NCBI RefSeq assembly: GCF_900095825.1
Contig: NZ_LT608315.1
Location: 1,848,311-1,912,310 of the forward strand
Length of the DNA stretch: 64,000 nt
Direction of reading: 5' to 3'
Origin: Acidaminococcus massiliensis
GTDB lineage: Bacteria; Bacillota; Negativicutes; Acidaminococcales; Acidaminococcaceae
The translations under genes were made by a program, and so were the position numbers. How positions within the stretch are numbered: position 1 is the first letter of the stretch; every line of letters begins with the position of its first letter. The notes under the pieces were generated by a model. The model was not told where the DNA came from, ran no database searches, and worked only from the letters and a program-made list of their open reading frames with translations. Below are positions 43,805 through 52,451 of this stretch, one piece after another.

Positions 43805-44515
43805 ATGCTTCCGGATAAAATGAATTGGGATAAAATCAGATGTCTGTATGAAAAAGCAAAAGTATATCTGCAGAATCCTGAAAAAAATAAAAATTGGAAA
43901 GAAAAACCCAAAGATGGCTGGTTCTATTTATGGAATGCCTATTATTATGCTTCTGTTGCTGATGGGGAGAATATGGATCATAGAACGTATGCAAGGATCT
44001 TGGCAATGATTGCTCATGAACTGCATTTTAAAATCGACGATAATGATCGATACCGCAAGTTTTTAAGTCCAGCAGTCAGGGAATACGAAAAAGCAATTGC
44101 CTGCGGACAGGAGGTAAACAGGAAAGAATACCTTGATATTAAAGAAGAATGTGATTTCCTGGATTTTCAGGCACTGCATGAAGAGGATACGGAGGAGAAC
44201 TGGAAGGAAATAGTTTCTCTGATTGAAAATGGAGAACTTATGGATGAAAAATCTTTTCAATTCCATGACAGCGAGGCTGTTTATTTTCAGCATACTAAGA
44301 CAGAGGCAATCTTGAAACTTGCGTATGATGATTTTCTGGCTGTGTTCGCTTTTCAAGATGTATGCAGCATCGAAATAAATATTGATCCCCTTGTAGATTG
44401 GGTCCTGGATTTTCATTGTTACAGGGACAGGAGAACAGGTAATCTTGATTTCGAGGCTGGGGGATACCATATTATTTGCAAAGGGATTGTATTACAACGT
44501 ATAGAAGAGAAGTAA
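43805..44515 (+). CDS. Hypothetical protein
   Basis: 236 residues, MLPDKMNWDKIRCLYEKAKVYLQ..., soluble, rich in Asp/Glu and aromatic residues, no recognised motif. AAAGGAG ribosome site and a TATAAT-like box (43749-43754) suggest it is expressed. AT-rich compared with core genes; probably acquired. It could be an immunity-type protein, but nothing proves this. Confidence 0.6.
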   Translation: MLPDKMNWDKIRCLYEKAKVYLQNPEKNKNWKEKPKDGWFYLWNAYYYASVADGENMDHRTYARILAMIAHELHFKIDDNDRYRKFLSPAVREYEKAIACGQEVNRKEYLDIKEECDFLDFQALHEEDTEENWKEIVSLIENGELMDEKSFQFHDSEAVYFQHTKTEAILKLAYDDFLAVFAFQDVCSIEINIDPLVDWVLDFHCYRDRRTGNLDFEAGGYHIICKGIVLQRIEEK

Positions 44516-44673
44516 TATTCCTGAATGATACGGTTGAGTGAATTAATATCGAAGTAAGAAAGGCAATAAAAAAGATTCTCACACTGTCGATGCCTTCGCA
44601 TGTTCGGCAGCTACTGCTGGCAGTACGGTTTCTCTGCCAGAGGTGAATCTTTGACTTTAGTATATAGGACAAA

Positions 44674-44708
44674 CAATAGAAAAAATAAGGACAGTATTTT
44701 TTCTATTG
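44674..44708. terminator. Perfect 14-bp AT-rich hairpin
   Basis: CAATAGAAAAAATA / TATTTTTTCTATTG with a 7-base loop. Able to act as terminator in both directions between the hypothetical gene and the deformylase gene. Confidence 0.55.
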
Positions 44709-44801
44709 TGCCCTGCGGCTTGCTCCTAACGCTATTGGGTTCGAATGTTTGACCCCAATGGTCAGGGAAATGGGGGCTTTAGCAATTGCGTTTCCCCTCC
44801 T

Positions 44802-45218
44802 TTATATAACAATCCCCTGCAAATGATCCATCTCGTGCTGGATGATTTCTGCCGGAAAATCTTTAAATGTCTGTTTTTGTTTTTTGAATTCCATATCCTG
44901 GAATTCTACCTGGATTTCCCGGTACCGGGTGGTTTTTCGGGTTCCGGATAGGGATAGGGATAGGCAGCCTTCTTCGGTTTCGTAGGGATGTTCCTTTTTA
45001 AGAATCACCGGGTTGAACATGATCAGATCCATCAGCCCCAGATTCACCACGATGATGGCTTTAGGGATTCCGATCATATTGGCGGCCATGCCCACACATT
45101 CCTGCCGATGGGCGGCCAGGGTGTCCAGCAGGTCCAGGGCCGTCTGCCGGTCCCCGGGAAAAGCGGGAAGGGCTTTCTGCTGGAGGAAAACAATATCGTG
45201 GACGATTTCTTTGATCAT
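44802..45218 (-). CDS. def: Peptide deformylase family protein
   Basis: 138 residues. Motif 1 VGMAANMIG (canonical GxGLAAxQ, with the Gln changed to Met), motif 2 EGCLS (metal Cys), motif 3 QHEMDH (HExxH). Peptide deformylases remove the formyl group from nascent proteins using Fe/Zn. The short length and the altered motif 1 point to the secondary, divergent PDF class; a housekeeping copy is expected elsewhere. AAGAAGG ribosome site. Confidence 0.82.
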   Translation of the reverse strand: MIKEIVHDIVFLQQKALPAFPGDRQTALDLLDTLAAHRQECVGMAANMIGIPKAIIVVNLGLMDLIMFNPVILKKEHPYETEEGCLSLSLSGTRKTTRYREIQVEFQDMEFKKQKQTFKDFPAEIIQHEMDHLQGIVI

Positions 45219-45296
45219 GATAATACCTTCTTTCTGTAATGAGGGAGTGAACCGAAGCCCCGCAGGCCAGCCACCTCTTCCAACTAACAGTAACTT

Positions 45297-45515
45297 TTAT
45301 CTTTTTATAAAAGTATCCAACAGACCATAATCTTGTACATATTGGCTGATGAAAGCGTTGTCATGCCTGTTTTGTTGATACATGATCAGAACAATTTTGT
45401 TAGTTTTCTTTTCCACGAGGAAAGAAAGTCCTTCGTTTTCCTTTGAAACATATTCCAGTTCATATTTACTATGTTTTTCATCATAAAAAAGCAGTTCCTT
45501 TCCACTTGATTATAC
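45297..45515 (-). pseudogene. C-terminal protein fragment without a start
   Basis: An open minus-strand frame SGKELLFYDEKHSKYELEYVSKE...NRHDNAFISQYVQDYGLLDTFIKR has coding character but no start codon or ribosome site. Family not recognised. Confidence 0.35.
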
Positions 45516-45730
45516 CAAAATTTTAGCATCTATACAGAAAAAGAAGGTGTGAAAACGTATCCGCAGCGGCAGCCTTTGCCCGCTTGAGAAAATTCTCTAC
45601 CCGCTGACGCGGGTCCTTTCTCCCTTTTTCACATGACTAAGATATTACCAATCTATCATTCCAATTGAGTTATATCACTTTTCGGATTATAATAAAAACA
45701 ACGAATAGTTGAATGAGGAGTTGTTTTCTT

Positions 45731-47740
45731 ATGGGAAATGCTATTTCGGGTAAAGAATACCCCCTTGCAAAGATATTTGGAGAAGATTTTGAGTATCACA
45801 TTCCCGCATATCAAAGGCCCTATGCATGGACGCAAACAGAAACCATGGACCTGTTTGATGATTTATATGACTTTTACCAAAAAGAAGAACAAGACAGCTA
45901 TTTTTTGGGAAGCATTGTATTGATTAAAGATGAAAGCAAGCCTCATGCCGATGTGATTGACGGCCAGCAATGCCTGACTACGTTATCTATTCTTTTTTCT
46001 GTGATGGCTGATTGCTTTGCAGATTTGGATGCAAAGATAGATTGCAAGAGACTCTTGCAAGAAAAAGGGAATAAATTGACAGGAATAAAACCCAAACCGC
46101 GCCTTTTCCTACGGGATAAGGATCAGCCTTTTTTTGAGAAATATATCCAGAACGTTAACCTTCAAGATCTGTTGGAGAAAGATGCTGTTACATTTGAGGA
46201 CGAGGCTCAGAAGCACATTCAGGAAAATTGCAGAGTACTAAGAGAACGGTTTAAAGAATATTTTTCTATAGATGAAGAACTGCAGAAATTTAGCCAATTT
46301 CTTTTAACCCGTTGCTTCCTGATTGCAGTTTCTACGGAAAATCAGGAATCAGCTTTTCGAATTTTTTCTGTAATGAATAGCCGTGGGCTGGATTTGCTTC
46401 CAACGGATATTATTAAATCAGAAACCATTGGAAAGATAGCTCCAAATCTTCAAAAAGAATATACAGATAAATGGGAAAAACTAGAGGTAGAAACCACGCG
46501 TGATGGCTTTAATGAAGTGTTTACCCATACAAGAACGATATTTGCCAAAGAACGGCCAAAGAAAAATCTGTTGGAAGAATTCCGGGAATCGGTATTATGC
46601 CATACTACACCTCAGAGTTTGATTGACGATTACTTGGAACCTTATGCGAACGCCTATATCCAGTTAAAAAACTGTGCTTATCAATCTACTAAACATGCTG
46701 AAGAAATTAATGATCTTTTGGTGTGGCTGAATAAAACCAATAATTATGATTGGATGCCTCCAGCCATTAAATTCTTGGCAGAACACAGTAATGATTCCGC
46801 TTATGTGCTTTGGTTTATGCAGAAATTAGAACGGTTGGCTTCCTATCTGCTGGTAACAGCTCGAGATGTGAATCAGCGCACGGACAGATATAAATGGATT
46901 TTGGTGGAAATGGAGAGCCGGCGTCAGACCACTTTAGACAATCCTTTGAAAAATATAGAGTTAACCGAATGGGAGAAAATACAGTTTAGAGATACACTGC
47001 AGGGAGAAATCTATTTGATGCCTTCTCAACGGAGAAATTATATTATCCAGCGATTGGATTCTTTTTACAGTGATGGTGGCGCTTCCTATAATGAAAAATT
47101 GTTTACCATTGAACATGTCCTGCCTCAAAACCCGAATCCTGATAGTGAATGGGCTAAGAGTTGGTCAAAAGAACAGCAGGTGAAGTGGCTGAACCGATTG
47201 GCAAATCTGGTACCTTTGACTCGGCAACGAAATTCGGCTGCACAAAATTACGATTTTCAAACGAAAAAAGAAAAATATTTTCAGTCGAAGAAGGGGACAA
47301 GCTCTTATAAACTGACAACCCAGGTACTTTCTTATCAGGAATGGACTCCAGAAATCGTGGAAAAACGACAGAAACAATTATTAGGAAAACTTGTGGATGG
47401 ATGGGATCTTAAAAAAGATGGTAAATGTACTGAAAGTCCAGACTTCATGATTGCTGGTCGTGGTGGAGACGCAGTGGGCCTTCCTCAGGATAATGGGAAA
47501 TTTCTTGTCAAGAAGGGAAGCCGGATTGCAGAAAGCAATACAGCAGGTCTTCAGAAGACTTATGTAGAGTTAAGGGAAAAGCTTTCTCAAGAAGGGGTAA
47601 TCAAAGGAAATATCTTCCAAGAAGACCATGTTTTCGACAGCCCATCTTCGGCAGCTATTGTTGTTCTGGGACGTTCGGCCAATGGCAGGAGAGAATGGAC
47701 AAAGATAGATGGCCGATCCTTTAGCAAAGTTATACGTTGA
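45731..47740 (+). CDS. DUF262/DUF1524 (GmrSD-like) restriction protein with DUF4357 tail
   Basis: 669 residues. DUF262 (ParB-like NTPase) at the N-terminus: IPAYQRPYAW and VIDGQQCLTTL; DUF1524 HNH nuclease at about 460-550: FTIEHVLPQNPNPDSEW and NRLANLVPLTRQRNSAAQ; DUF4357 at the C-terminus. Such proteins are type IV enzymes that cut modified phage DNA. The key DUF262 motif DGQQR is DGQQC here (residue 81, codon TGC, one transition from CGC), which should weaken or kill NTPase activity. GAGGAG at 45715-45720 favours ATG 45731 over 45713. Followed by a terminator. Confidence 0.85.
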   Translation: MGNAISGKEYPLAKIFGEDFEYHIPAYQRPYAWTQTETMDLFDDLYDFYQKEEQDSYFLGSIVLIKDESKPHADVIDGQQCLTTLSILFSVMADCFADLDAKIDCKRLLQEKGNKLTGIKPKPRLFLRDKDQPFFEKYIQNVNLQDLLEKDAVTFEDEAQKHIQENCRVLRERFKEYFSIDEELQKFSQFLLTRCFLIAVSTENQESAFRIFSVMNSRGLDLLPTDIIKSETIGKIAPNLQKEYTDKWEKLEVETTRDGFNEVFTHTRTIFAKERPKKNLLEEFRESVLCHTTPQSLIDDYLEPYANAYIQLKNCAYQSTKHAEEINDLLVWLNKTNNYDWMPPAIKFLAEHSNDSAYVLWFMQKLERLASYLLVTARDVNQRTDRYKWILVEMESRRQTTLDNPLKNIELTEWEKIQFRDTLQGEIYLMPSQRRNYIIQRLDSFYSDGGASYNEKLFTIEHVLPQNPNPDSEWAKSWSKEQQVKWLNRLANLVPLTRQRNSAAQNYDFQTKKEKYFQSKKGTSSYKLTTQVLSYQEWTPEIVEKRQKQLLGKLVDGWDLKKDGKCTESPDFMIAGRGGDAVGLPQDNGKFLVKKGSRIAESNTAGLQKTYVELREKLSQEGVIKGNIFQEDHVFDSPSSAAIVVLGRSANGRREWTKIDGRSFSKVIR

Positions 47741-47828
47741 GAATGGGGTACAAGTTTGAAGATGAAAGTAAGCAGCTTATGATACTGCACAGAACACTTG
47801 TTCTGTACGAATGGCTTATTTTCCATAA

Positions 47829-47860
47829 AAAGCTCCAGTCATCGAAAGACTGGAGCTTTT
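47829..47860 (+). terminator. Terminator of the DUF262 gene
   Basis: AAAGCTCCAGTC / GACTGGAGCTTTT with ATCGAAA loop and further T. Confidence 0.88.
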
Positions 47861-48465
47861 GTTTTCATTTTGTTAATTTTTTACATCGGTTTGTTGTGAT
47901 GGCAAAATTCAGGGTTCCGGCTTTGTGGCTGGCAACCAGATTCAAAGACTATTTCTTTGGAAAACTCATTTCAGCGGTGGATTGCTATGACAAGCTGCCC
48001 TATAGAGATTGGCGGACAGATTTTGTCGGGAAGGAAGGTCTGATCATCCTATATGAATCTGAGCACAAGGCTCCAGGAAAGATTTTCTTCCATATGCTGG
48101 TGGGGTGTAGGCGGATGGATGCATTGCACGGTGGGGGATTGGGAACCGGGCGGAGAAAAAGATACGATCATCACCAGGAACAGCATTTATACTTTTTCCC
48201 GCCAGCACAATTTGAGCAGAGAAGAAAAGCAAGTTCTTCTGGAAAGGGCTGCAGCTTCCGGGAGGATGCCAGGTGACAATAGAAAGCATTAACTATCGAT
48301 CCGCCGATGTCGAAGATTTTGAGAAAAGTGATTGTCGCATCATAGGAAATGCCCAAGACAACGAAAACCATGAGCAGGCAAATGTCTATAAAGGATAAAA
48401 TTTGCAGGCAAATTTTTTTAAGGGAACCCCTCCGGGTGGCCGGGAAGGGCGAGCCTGCTTTTTAT
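47861..48465. other. Gene-poor region with coding debris and repeat
   Basis: No intact gene seen. Short frames such as WEPGGEKDTIITRNSIYTFSRQHNL (about 48120-48290) look like the ends of broken phage proteins. At 48397-48421 AAAATTTGC-AGG-CAAATTTTT forms a terminator, followed by a dispersed-repeat end (CTCCGGGTGGCCGGGAAGGG, 48429-48448); the same pair recurs at 50851-50905. Confidence 0.5.
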
Positions 48466-48744
48466 TTATCCGAACAAATCACTGTGGCTTCCTGTACGGG
48501 TCAGAGTCAGTGTCAGGATATCTTCTTCGATTTTATAAATCAGCAGCCAATCCGGCAGGATAGGACATTCACGGAATCCAATGTAATCTCCAGATAAAGC
48601 GTGATCCCGATATTTAATCGGAAGGACCTGTTCATTGACCAGGTATTCAAGGACCTCCTGGAAAAGCTCCGGCTTGTGTCCTGGACGTTGGACGGCCTTT
48701 TTGTAATCTTTTTTGAATTGCTTGCGATAGCGGATCTTAAGCAT
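48466..48744 (-). CDS. YafQ-family mRNA interferase, catalytic His replaced
   Basis: 92 residues with YRDHALSGDY, FRECPILPDWLLIY and RTGSHSDLFG. Compared with the intact neighbour at 50043-50318 (FRECHIEPDWLLIY), the His of the YafQ active site (His63 in E. coli) is Pro61 here. The other catalytic residues (His48, Asp65, the C-terminal GSH) remain. Its antitoxin is broken, so loss of activity probably made the module harmless. Confidence 0.82.
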   Translation of the reverse strand: MLKIRYRKQFKKDYKKAVQRPGHKPELFQEVLEYLVNEQVLPIKYRDHALSGDYIGFRECPILPDWLLIYKIEEDILTLTLTRTGSHSDLFG

Positions 48745-48908
48745 TCAGATCCTCCATAAGGTCCTTCACGGAATTATAGGTTTTGCACCGAACGCAGGAA
48801 AATATTGATGGCTGTAGAGGTAGGAATACCCAGGTCAGAAAAAATCAGTTCCGCCTGGTGCTTCAGATCAGCATCGACACGAAGATTTAAGGTCTTTGTT
48901 TCGGACAT
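48737..48908 (-). pseudogene. DinJ-type antitoxin, internal deletion
   Basis: Starts MSETKTLNLRVDADLKHQAELIFSDLGIPTSTAINIFLRSVQN (ribbon-helix-helix), then stops; the family's C-terminal end NSVKDLMEDLNA is still readable in another frame just before the toxin start. The middle of about 40 residues has been deleted. Confidence 0.75.
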
Positions 48909-48998
48909 AGAAATCATCCCCTTTCAACGTTATTGTAACGTTAATTTAGGAAAATATAAAGAAAATTACTTGATATTGCGTGGATTTATGGCAGTAAA

Positions 48999-49205
48999 AA
49001 TAAACCCTCTGGGAGGCCAGGGAAGGGCGGGCCTGCGGCTCACCCCTATGGCGTCAGGATGGGGGGAACGGGGAGGCAGGGAAATCCGATTTTCATCGTA
49101 TCCCCGTCTCAGAGCCAATGCCGTCCAATCGAAGGCGAGAAATCAATTGACTCCAACGTGGTAGGGGCTCCCCGCAGGGGAGCCCGTCCCGGCCGCCCAG
49201 AGGGC
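48999..49205. repeat. Dispersed MITE-like repeat with long terminal inverted repeats
   Basis: Left end CCCTCTGGGAGGCCAGGGAA... and right end ...CCCGGCCGCCCAGAGGG are inverted repeats of about 44 bases with small differences, enclosing about 120 bases that contain TTTTCATCGTATCCCCG. No coding capacity. Relatives lie at 43.6, 48.4, 49.9, 50.9/52.5-52.7 and 57.8 kb. Confidence 0.7.
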
Positions 49206-49260
49206 AAAAATAGCAGGCCTGCAGTCGAGGAATTGCGGGCCTGCTTCACTTGGAAAAGAG

Positions 49261-49580
49261 TTATTTCAGCAGTCCATCGATATTTCGCCTTGAATAGAGA
49301 AGCCTGCGTACTTCCATTGTGTCATCAATGACTACATAAAAAATGGAGAAGTTCCTTACATTGATTTTGTAGTAAGGATATTCTCTTCTTTTTGCTGATG
49401 GATAGGGCGCAAAGCTGAGAGGCATTTTATAAGTCTCTTGACAATTGCTAATTCGATATCATCAACAAGGCGATGAGCTGCAGGCGGGTTCTTTAGAGTA
49501 TTGGTTATATAGTCAGTAATTTCAAGTAAATCATTCTCGAAGAGAGGAAGAAATTTCAGGTTATAGTTTGGCTTGTCCAT
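49261..49580 (-). pseudogene. ParE/RelE-type toxin, frameshifted
   Basis: N-terminal half MDKPNYNLKFLPLFENDLLEITDYITNTLKNPPAAHRLVDDIELAIVKRLI is in one frame; the C-terminal half MPLSFAPYPSAKRREYPYYKINVRNFSIFYVVIDDTMEVRRLLYSRRNIDGLLK is in the next, after a shift at about 49430. Together they make a normal ParE-like toxin. Confidence 0.78.
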
Positions 49581-49833
49581 TGATCCGATTCCTTACTTTG
49601 TCAAAAACTTCGTCCTTGGAAAGTCTGACAGAAGTACTGGCAGCATAAGCATCAGCTTCATCAAGCTTTCTTTCCACGGTGTCAGTTAGAGCAGAGTATT
49701 GTTCAAGACTCATGAGAACCATGGTTCCATAACCATTCTTAGTAAGGAATACAGGGGAATTTGAACCTAAAACAGTTTCTTCAATCTCGGGAAATTTATT
49801 CCTTAAATCAGAAACCGGACGGATCGTAATCAT
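49561..49833 (-). CDS. Phd/YefM-type antitoxin
   Basis: 90 residues, ITIRPVSDLRNKFPEIEETVLGSNSPVFLTKNGYGTMVLMSLEQYSAL, typical Phd/YefM fold, with GGAGG upstream. Overlaps the broken ParE-type toxin by 20 bases. Intact, so it may persist as an orphan antitoxin or repressor. Confidence 0.82.
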   Translation of the reverse strand: MITIRPVSDLRNKFPEIEETVLGSNSPVFLTKNGYGTMVLMSLEQYSALTDTVERKLDEADAYAASTSVRLSKDEVFDKVRNRINGQAKL

Positions 49834-49982
49834 AGTATCACCCTCCTTTTATCAATATAATATCATTATTTTATCGTAATTTCCATAGAAACGTGGAAAA
49901 CTCTAAAGTCAGCAGTTCAATGAGTGCAGAGCCTGGCCTTCTGGTGTGCCCCTATAGGCGGCCCAGGGGGGCAAAAAAGCAG

Positions 49983-50023
49983 GGGGATGTTGCACGCATA
50001 TTTTTCACGTGCAACATCCCCTA
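49983..50023. terminator. Bidirectional terminator hairpin
   Basis: GGGGATGTTGCACG / CGTGCAACATCCCC, 14-bp perfect stem, downstream of the second DinJ/YafQ operon. Confidence 0.8.
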
Positions 50024-50042
50024 TTTATCGATATGTAATATT

Positions 50043-50318
50043 TTAGAACAAATCAGAATGGGAGCCAGTACGAAAAAGAAATAATTCCAGTACATCCTCG
50101 TCCTGACGGTAGATAAGGAGCCAGTCCGGTTCAATGTGACATTCCCGGAAATCTCCGTAGTTTCCAGTAAGCGCGTGATCACGGTATCTGGTATCAAGAG
50201 GAAGCTGGTTTGCCAGTGTTTCAACCACGGCGTCCAGCTTTTCCAGTTTCAAACCCCGTTTCCTAGCCAGCTTTAAATCTTTACGGAATTTATTGGAAGC
50301 AATGATTTCAAGCCTCAT
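50043..50318 (-). CDS. yafQ: YafQ-family mRNA interferase toxin, intact
   Basis: About 91 residues from ATG 50318 (MRLEIIASNKFRKDLKLARKR). All YafQ active-site elements are present: YRDHALTGNY, FRECHIEPDW (His and Asp), RTGSHSDLF. Ribosome-dependent mRNA cleavage is the family function. AAGG nine bases upstream supports this start; ATG 50327 is the alternative. The start region overlaps the antitoxin end. Confidence 0.88.
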   Translation of the reverse strand: MRLEIIASNKFRKDLKLARKRGLKLEKLDAVVETLANQLPLDTRYRDHALTGNYGDFRECHIEPDWLLIYRQDEDVLELFLFRTGSHSDLF

Positions 50319-50589
50319 TGTCCACATCCTTCACAAGGTCTGCAAAGCGGTGGTACCGTTTGTATTTTTCCGGATGAGCTTTCATTTCCTCATACTCGGC
50401 AAGGGCAGCACGGGTTTCAGCATTGAAGGCATTGCGGCGGACTTCAAAGGGAATCCCGTCACATCTGACAGCACTCTTTAAAAACATGGTGATAGCAGAC
50501 GACATATTCAGCCCTAAATCATTGAATAATCCTTCCGCTTCCTTTTTCAACTCTGCATCCACACGGACATTGATATTGGCAGTAGTCAT
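50308..50589 (-). CDS. dinJ: DinJ/RelB-type antitoxin
   Basis: 93 residues. Ribbon-helix-helix N-terminus (ANINVRVDAELKKEAEGLFNDLGLNMSSAITMFLKSAV) and a long helical C-terminus ending YHRFADLVKDVDNEA that binds the toxin. AGAGGTGAAT region ribosome site. First gene of an intact operon. Confidence 0.88.
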   Translation of the reverse strand: MTTANINVRVDAELKKEAEGLFNDLGLNMSSAITMFLKSAVRCDGIPFEVRRNAFNAETRAALAEYEEMKAHPEKYKRYHRFADLVKDVDNEA

Positions 50590-51009
50590 CCTGATTCACC
50601 TCTTTCTTTGTTTATCAATTCGATTATAGGTTAAAAAGATGAAAAATGCAATACAATAAATGATATTGCTTTATATTTGCAACATGATTACCGTATGGGC
50701 CGCAGGCCGGTTGGCCCGCCAGGGGCATGGAGGAAAGCAGCTCTGCCGCTTTTCCGTCTCACGCTCAGAGTCTCACGTCTTACGCAGAAGGAAATCATCT
50801 GCTGTAGGCAGATGATTCTGAACGAATTTTGCCAACGGTCAGCGGCCGAAGGATAAAATTTGCAGGCAAATTTTTGAATGGAACCCTCTGGGCGGCCGGG
50901 AAGGGCGGGCCTGCGGCCCGCCCCTCGTATAATAGAGTTGTACCAGATATTCCCTTTTATAGTGAATTACGGTACGATTAGAATGGAGCTGTGGATCGGT
51001 TGCGCGCCC
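50590..51009. other. Gene-free region with dispersed-repeat sequence
   Basis: No gene seen. It contains a terminator-like AAAATTTGC/CAAATTTTT hairpin (50855-50875), a repeat end CTCTGGGCGGCCGGGAAGGG (50885-50904) and, from 50926 to 51010, an inverted copy of the 43558-43655 repeat. The IS110 element then interrupts the repeat. Confidence 0.55.
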
Positions 51010-51015
51010 CTACCG

Positions 51016-51171
51016 CTTGACGGTTTTTGTAGAGTCCGACCACAGAATTCATTCAATTTGTTAATGAGTTGGATACCGCTCGACGGTTCATATCTAGCGA
51101 GGATACATTATGATGAAGTCTCTGTGGCTTTGATGCACAGCTGCCAATTCAAAAAAAGGAGGTTGATTTTT
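51016..51171 (+). ncRNA. Candidate bridge-RNA region of the IS110 element
   Basis: The 156-base non-coding left part upstream of the transposase. IS110-type elements encode a bridge RNA here. At 51069-51088 TTGGATACCGCTCGACGGTT closely resembles the joined ends of the element (TTGGTCTACCG + CTTGACGG), as expected of a donor-recognition loop. The RNA limits and fold are not established. Confidence 0.4.
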
Positions 51172-52341
51172 ATGCTTTGTGTCGGAATTGACGTTGCAAA
51201 GCGGAAACATGACTGCTGTATCATTGACTCGGATGCATTGAAAACAGTTGAATCTTTTACATTTCCCAATTCACGGGAAGGCTTTGACATGCTCCTTTCC
51301 AAGATTTCTGAACTGGGCATTCCAAAAGATAAAATAAGAGTAGGATTGGAAGCAACCGGTCACTATTCCTCGAATCTCGCCCATTTCATCTCAGAACATG
51401 ACCTTCCACTGCTCACTTTCAATCCGCTTCTCACGAATAGATACAAGCAAGGATTCAGCCTGCGTAAGACCAAGACTGATAAAGTCGATGCCTGCGCTAT
51501 TGCACAGATGATTGTGTCAGGGAAAGGTTCCCAAACCTACTCTTCTTCATTGTACCATAACGAGGAAATGAAATCACTCTCTCGTTACAGATCTCAAACC
51601 ATGCAGAAGTGTTCCAAGCTAAAGATATCAGTTTCCCGTCTGGTTACGATTTTATTCCCAGAGCTGGAAGGGCTGACATCTTCCATCCATCTTGCTTCAA
51701 TCTATGCGCTTCTAAAAGCCTATCCTGGCCATGAACAGATTGCTCATTGCAGCATGAAGCGGCTGACGCGCCTGTTAAGTGATGCCTCACAGGGGAGATT
51801 TGACAAAAGCAAGGCTTTGGAAATCCACCAGGCAGCATGCCGTTCTATCGGTAAAGTCTCGCTTTCGGCTTCTATGGAACTCGTCCATACCATTACGGAT
51901 ATTGAAGTGTTGAAGCAGCATATCGTTGAAATCGATGAGAAGCTTAAGGAAATGGTGGACCAGGAAGAATCTTCGATTATTGACATACCAGGGATCGGTT
52001 ATACCCTTTGTGCCAGCATTCTGGGCGAAGTTGGTGATTTCAAGCGTTTTCCGGATGTCGACAAGCTCCTGGCTTACGCAGGGATGTCACCTTCCAAACA
52101 TGACTCTGGAGACTACCATTCGAAGCATAACAAGATGGAAAAAAGAGGATCCCCCTATCTGCGAAAGACACTGTACCTTGCCGCCCGCCTGGTTGCACAG
52201 AACGTACCGAGATTCAAAGAATACCTTGAAAAGAAACTGTCAGAACACAAGCCTTACAAAATCGCTTTGTCCCATGTAGCCAAGAAACTGATCCGATTGA
52301 TTTACCGGCTGGGTATTAGTGGCTGCCCTTATTTAGCCTGA
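51172..52341 (+). CDS. IS110-family transposase (DEDD recombinase)
   Basis: 389 residues from ATG 51172, AAGGAGG upstream; the frame is open further upstream but not coding. RuvC-like DEDD domain: GIDVAKRKHD (D), VGLEATGHY (E), KTDKVDACAIA (D, D). C-terminal Tnp_20 domain IPGIGYTLCASILGEVGDFKRF with the catalytic Ser, and SPSKHDSGDYHSKHNKMEKRGSPYLRKTLY. Uninterrupted, so it may be active. Confidence 0.93.
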   Translation: MLCVGIDVAKRKHDCCIIDSDALKTVESFTFPNSREGFDMLLSKISELGIPKDKIRVGLEATGHYSSNLAHFISEHDLPLLTFNPLLTNRYKQGFSLRKTKTDKVDACAIAQMIVSGKGSQTYSSSLYHNEEMKSLSRYRSQTMQKCSKLKISVSRLVTILFPELEGLTSSIHLASIYALLKAYPGHEQIAHCSMKRLTRLLSDASQGRFDKSKALEIHQAACRSIGKVSLSASMELVHTITDIEVLKQHIVEIDEKLKEMVDQEESSIIDIPGIGYTLCASILGEVGDFKRFPDVDKLLAYAGMSPSKHDSGDYHSKHNKMEKRGSPYLRKTLYLAARLVAQNVPRFKEYLEKKLSEHKPYKIALSHVAKKLIRLIYRLGISGCPYLA

Positions 52342-52451
52342 TTTTTTTAAGCCCACAAGAGGGGGCTTGGGTAAGTGCGCCCTTTTGCCAAGATCCATAG
52401 CAACTGAAATTTATTTTAAAATTGGCTTGACTTTATATAGTTGGTCTACCG

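Larger units (their letters stand above)
51010..52451 (+). mobile_element. IS110-family insertion sequence inside a dispersed repeat
   Basis: About 1.44 kb. Both ends show the same CTACCG (51010-51015 and 52446-52451), one copy of which is the shared core. Removing the element rejoins CCCCTACCG and CGTCAGGGTCGGGGGAACGG, matching the uninterrupted repeat at 49040-49070 (CCCCTATGGCGTCAGGATGG). No terminal inverted repeats or target duplication beyond the core, as usual for IS110. Confidence 0.82.

Noticed and set aside
47737-48276. 179-codon open frame as a real gene
   Set aside because: It begins inside the end of the DUF262 gene, runs through its terminator hairpin, and shows no family likeness.
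50878-51171. N-terminal extension of the IS110 transposase
   Set aside because: The frame is open but runs through the repeat and the IS end; AAGGAGG and the family start place the gene at 51172.
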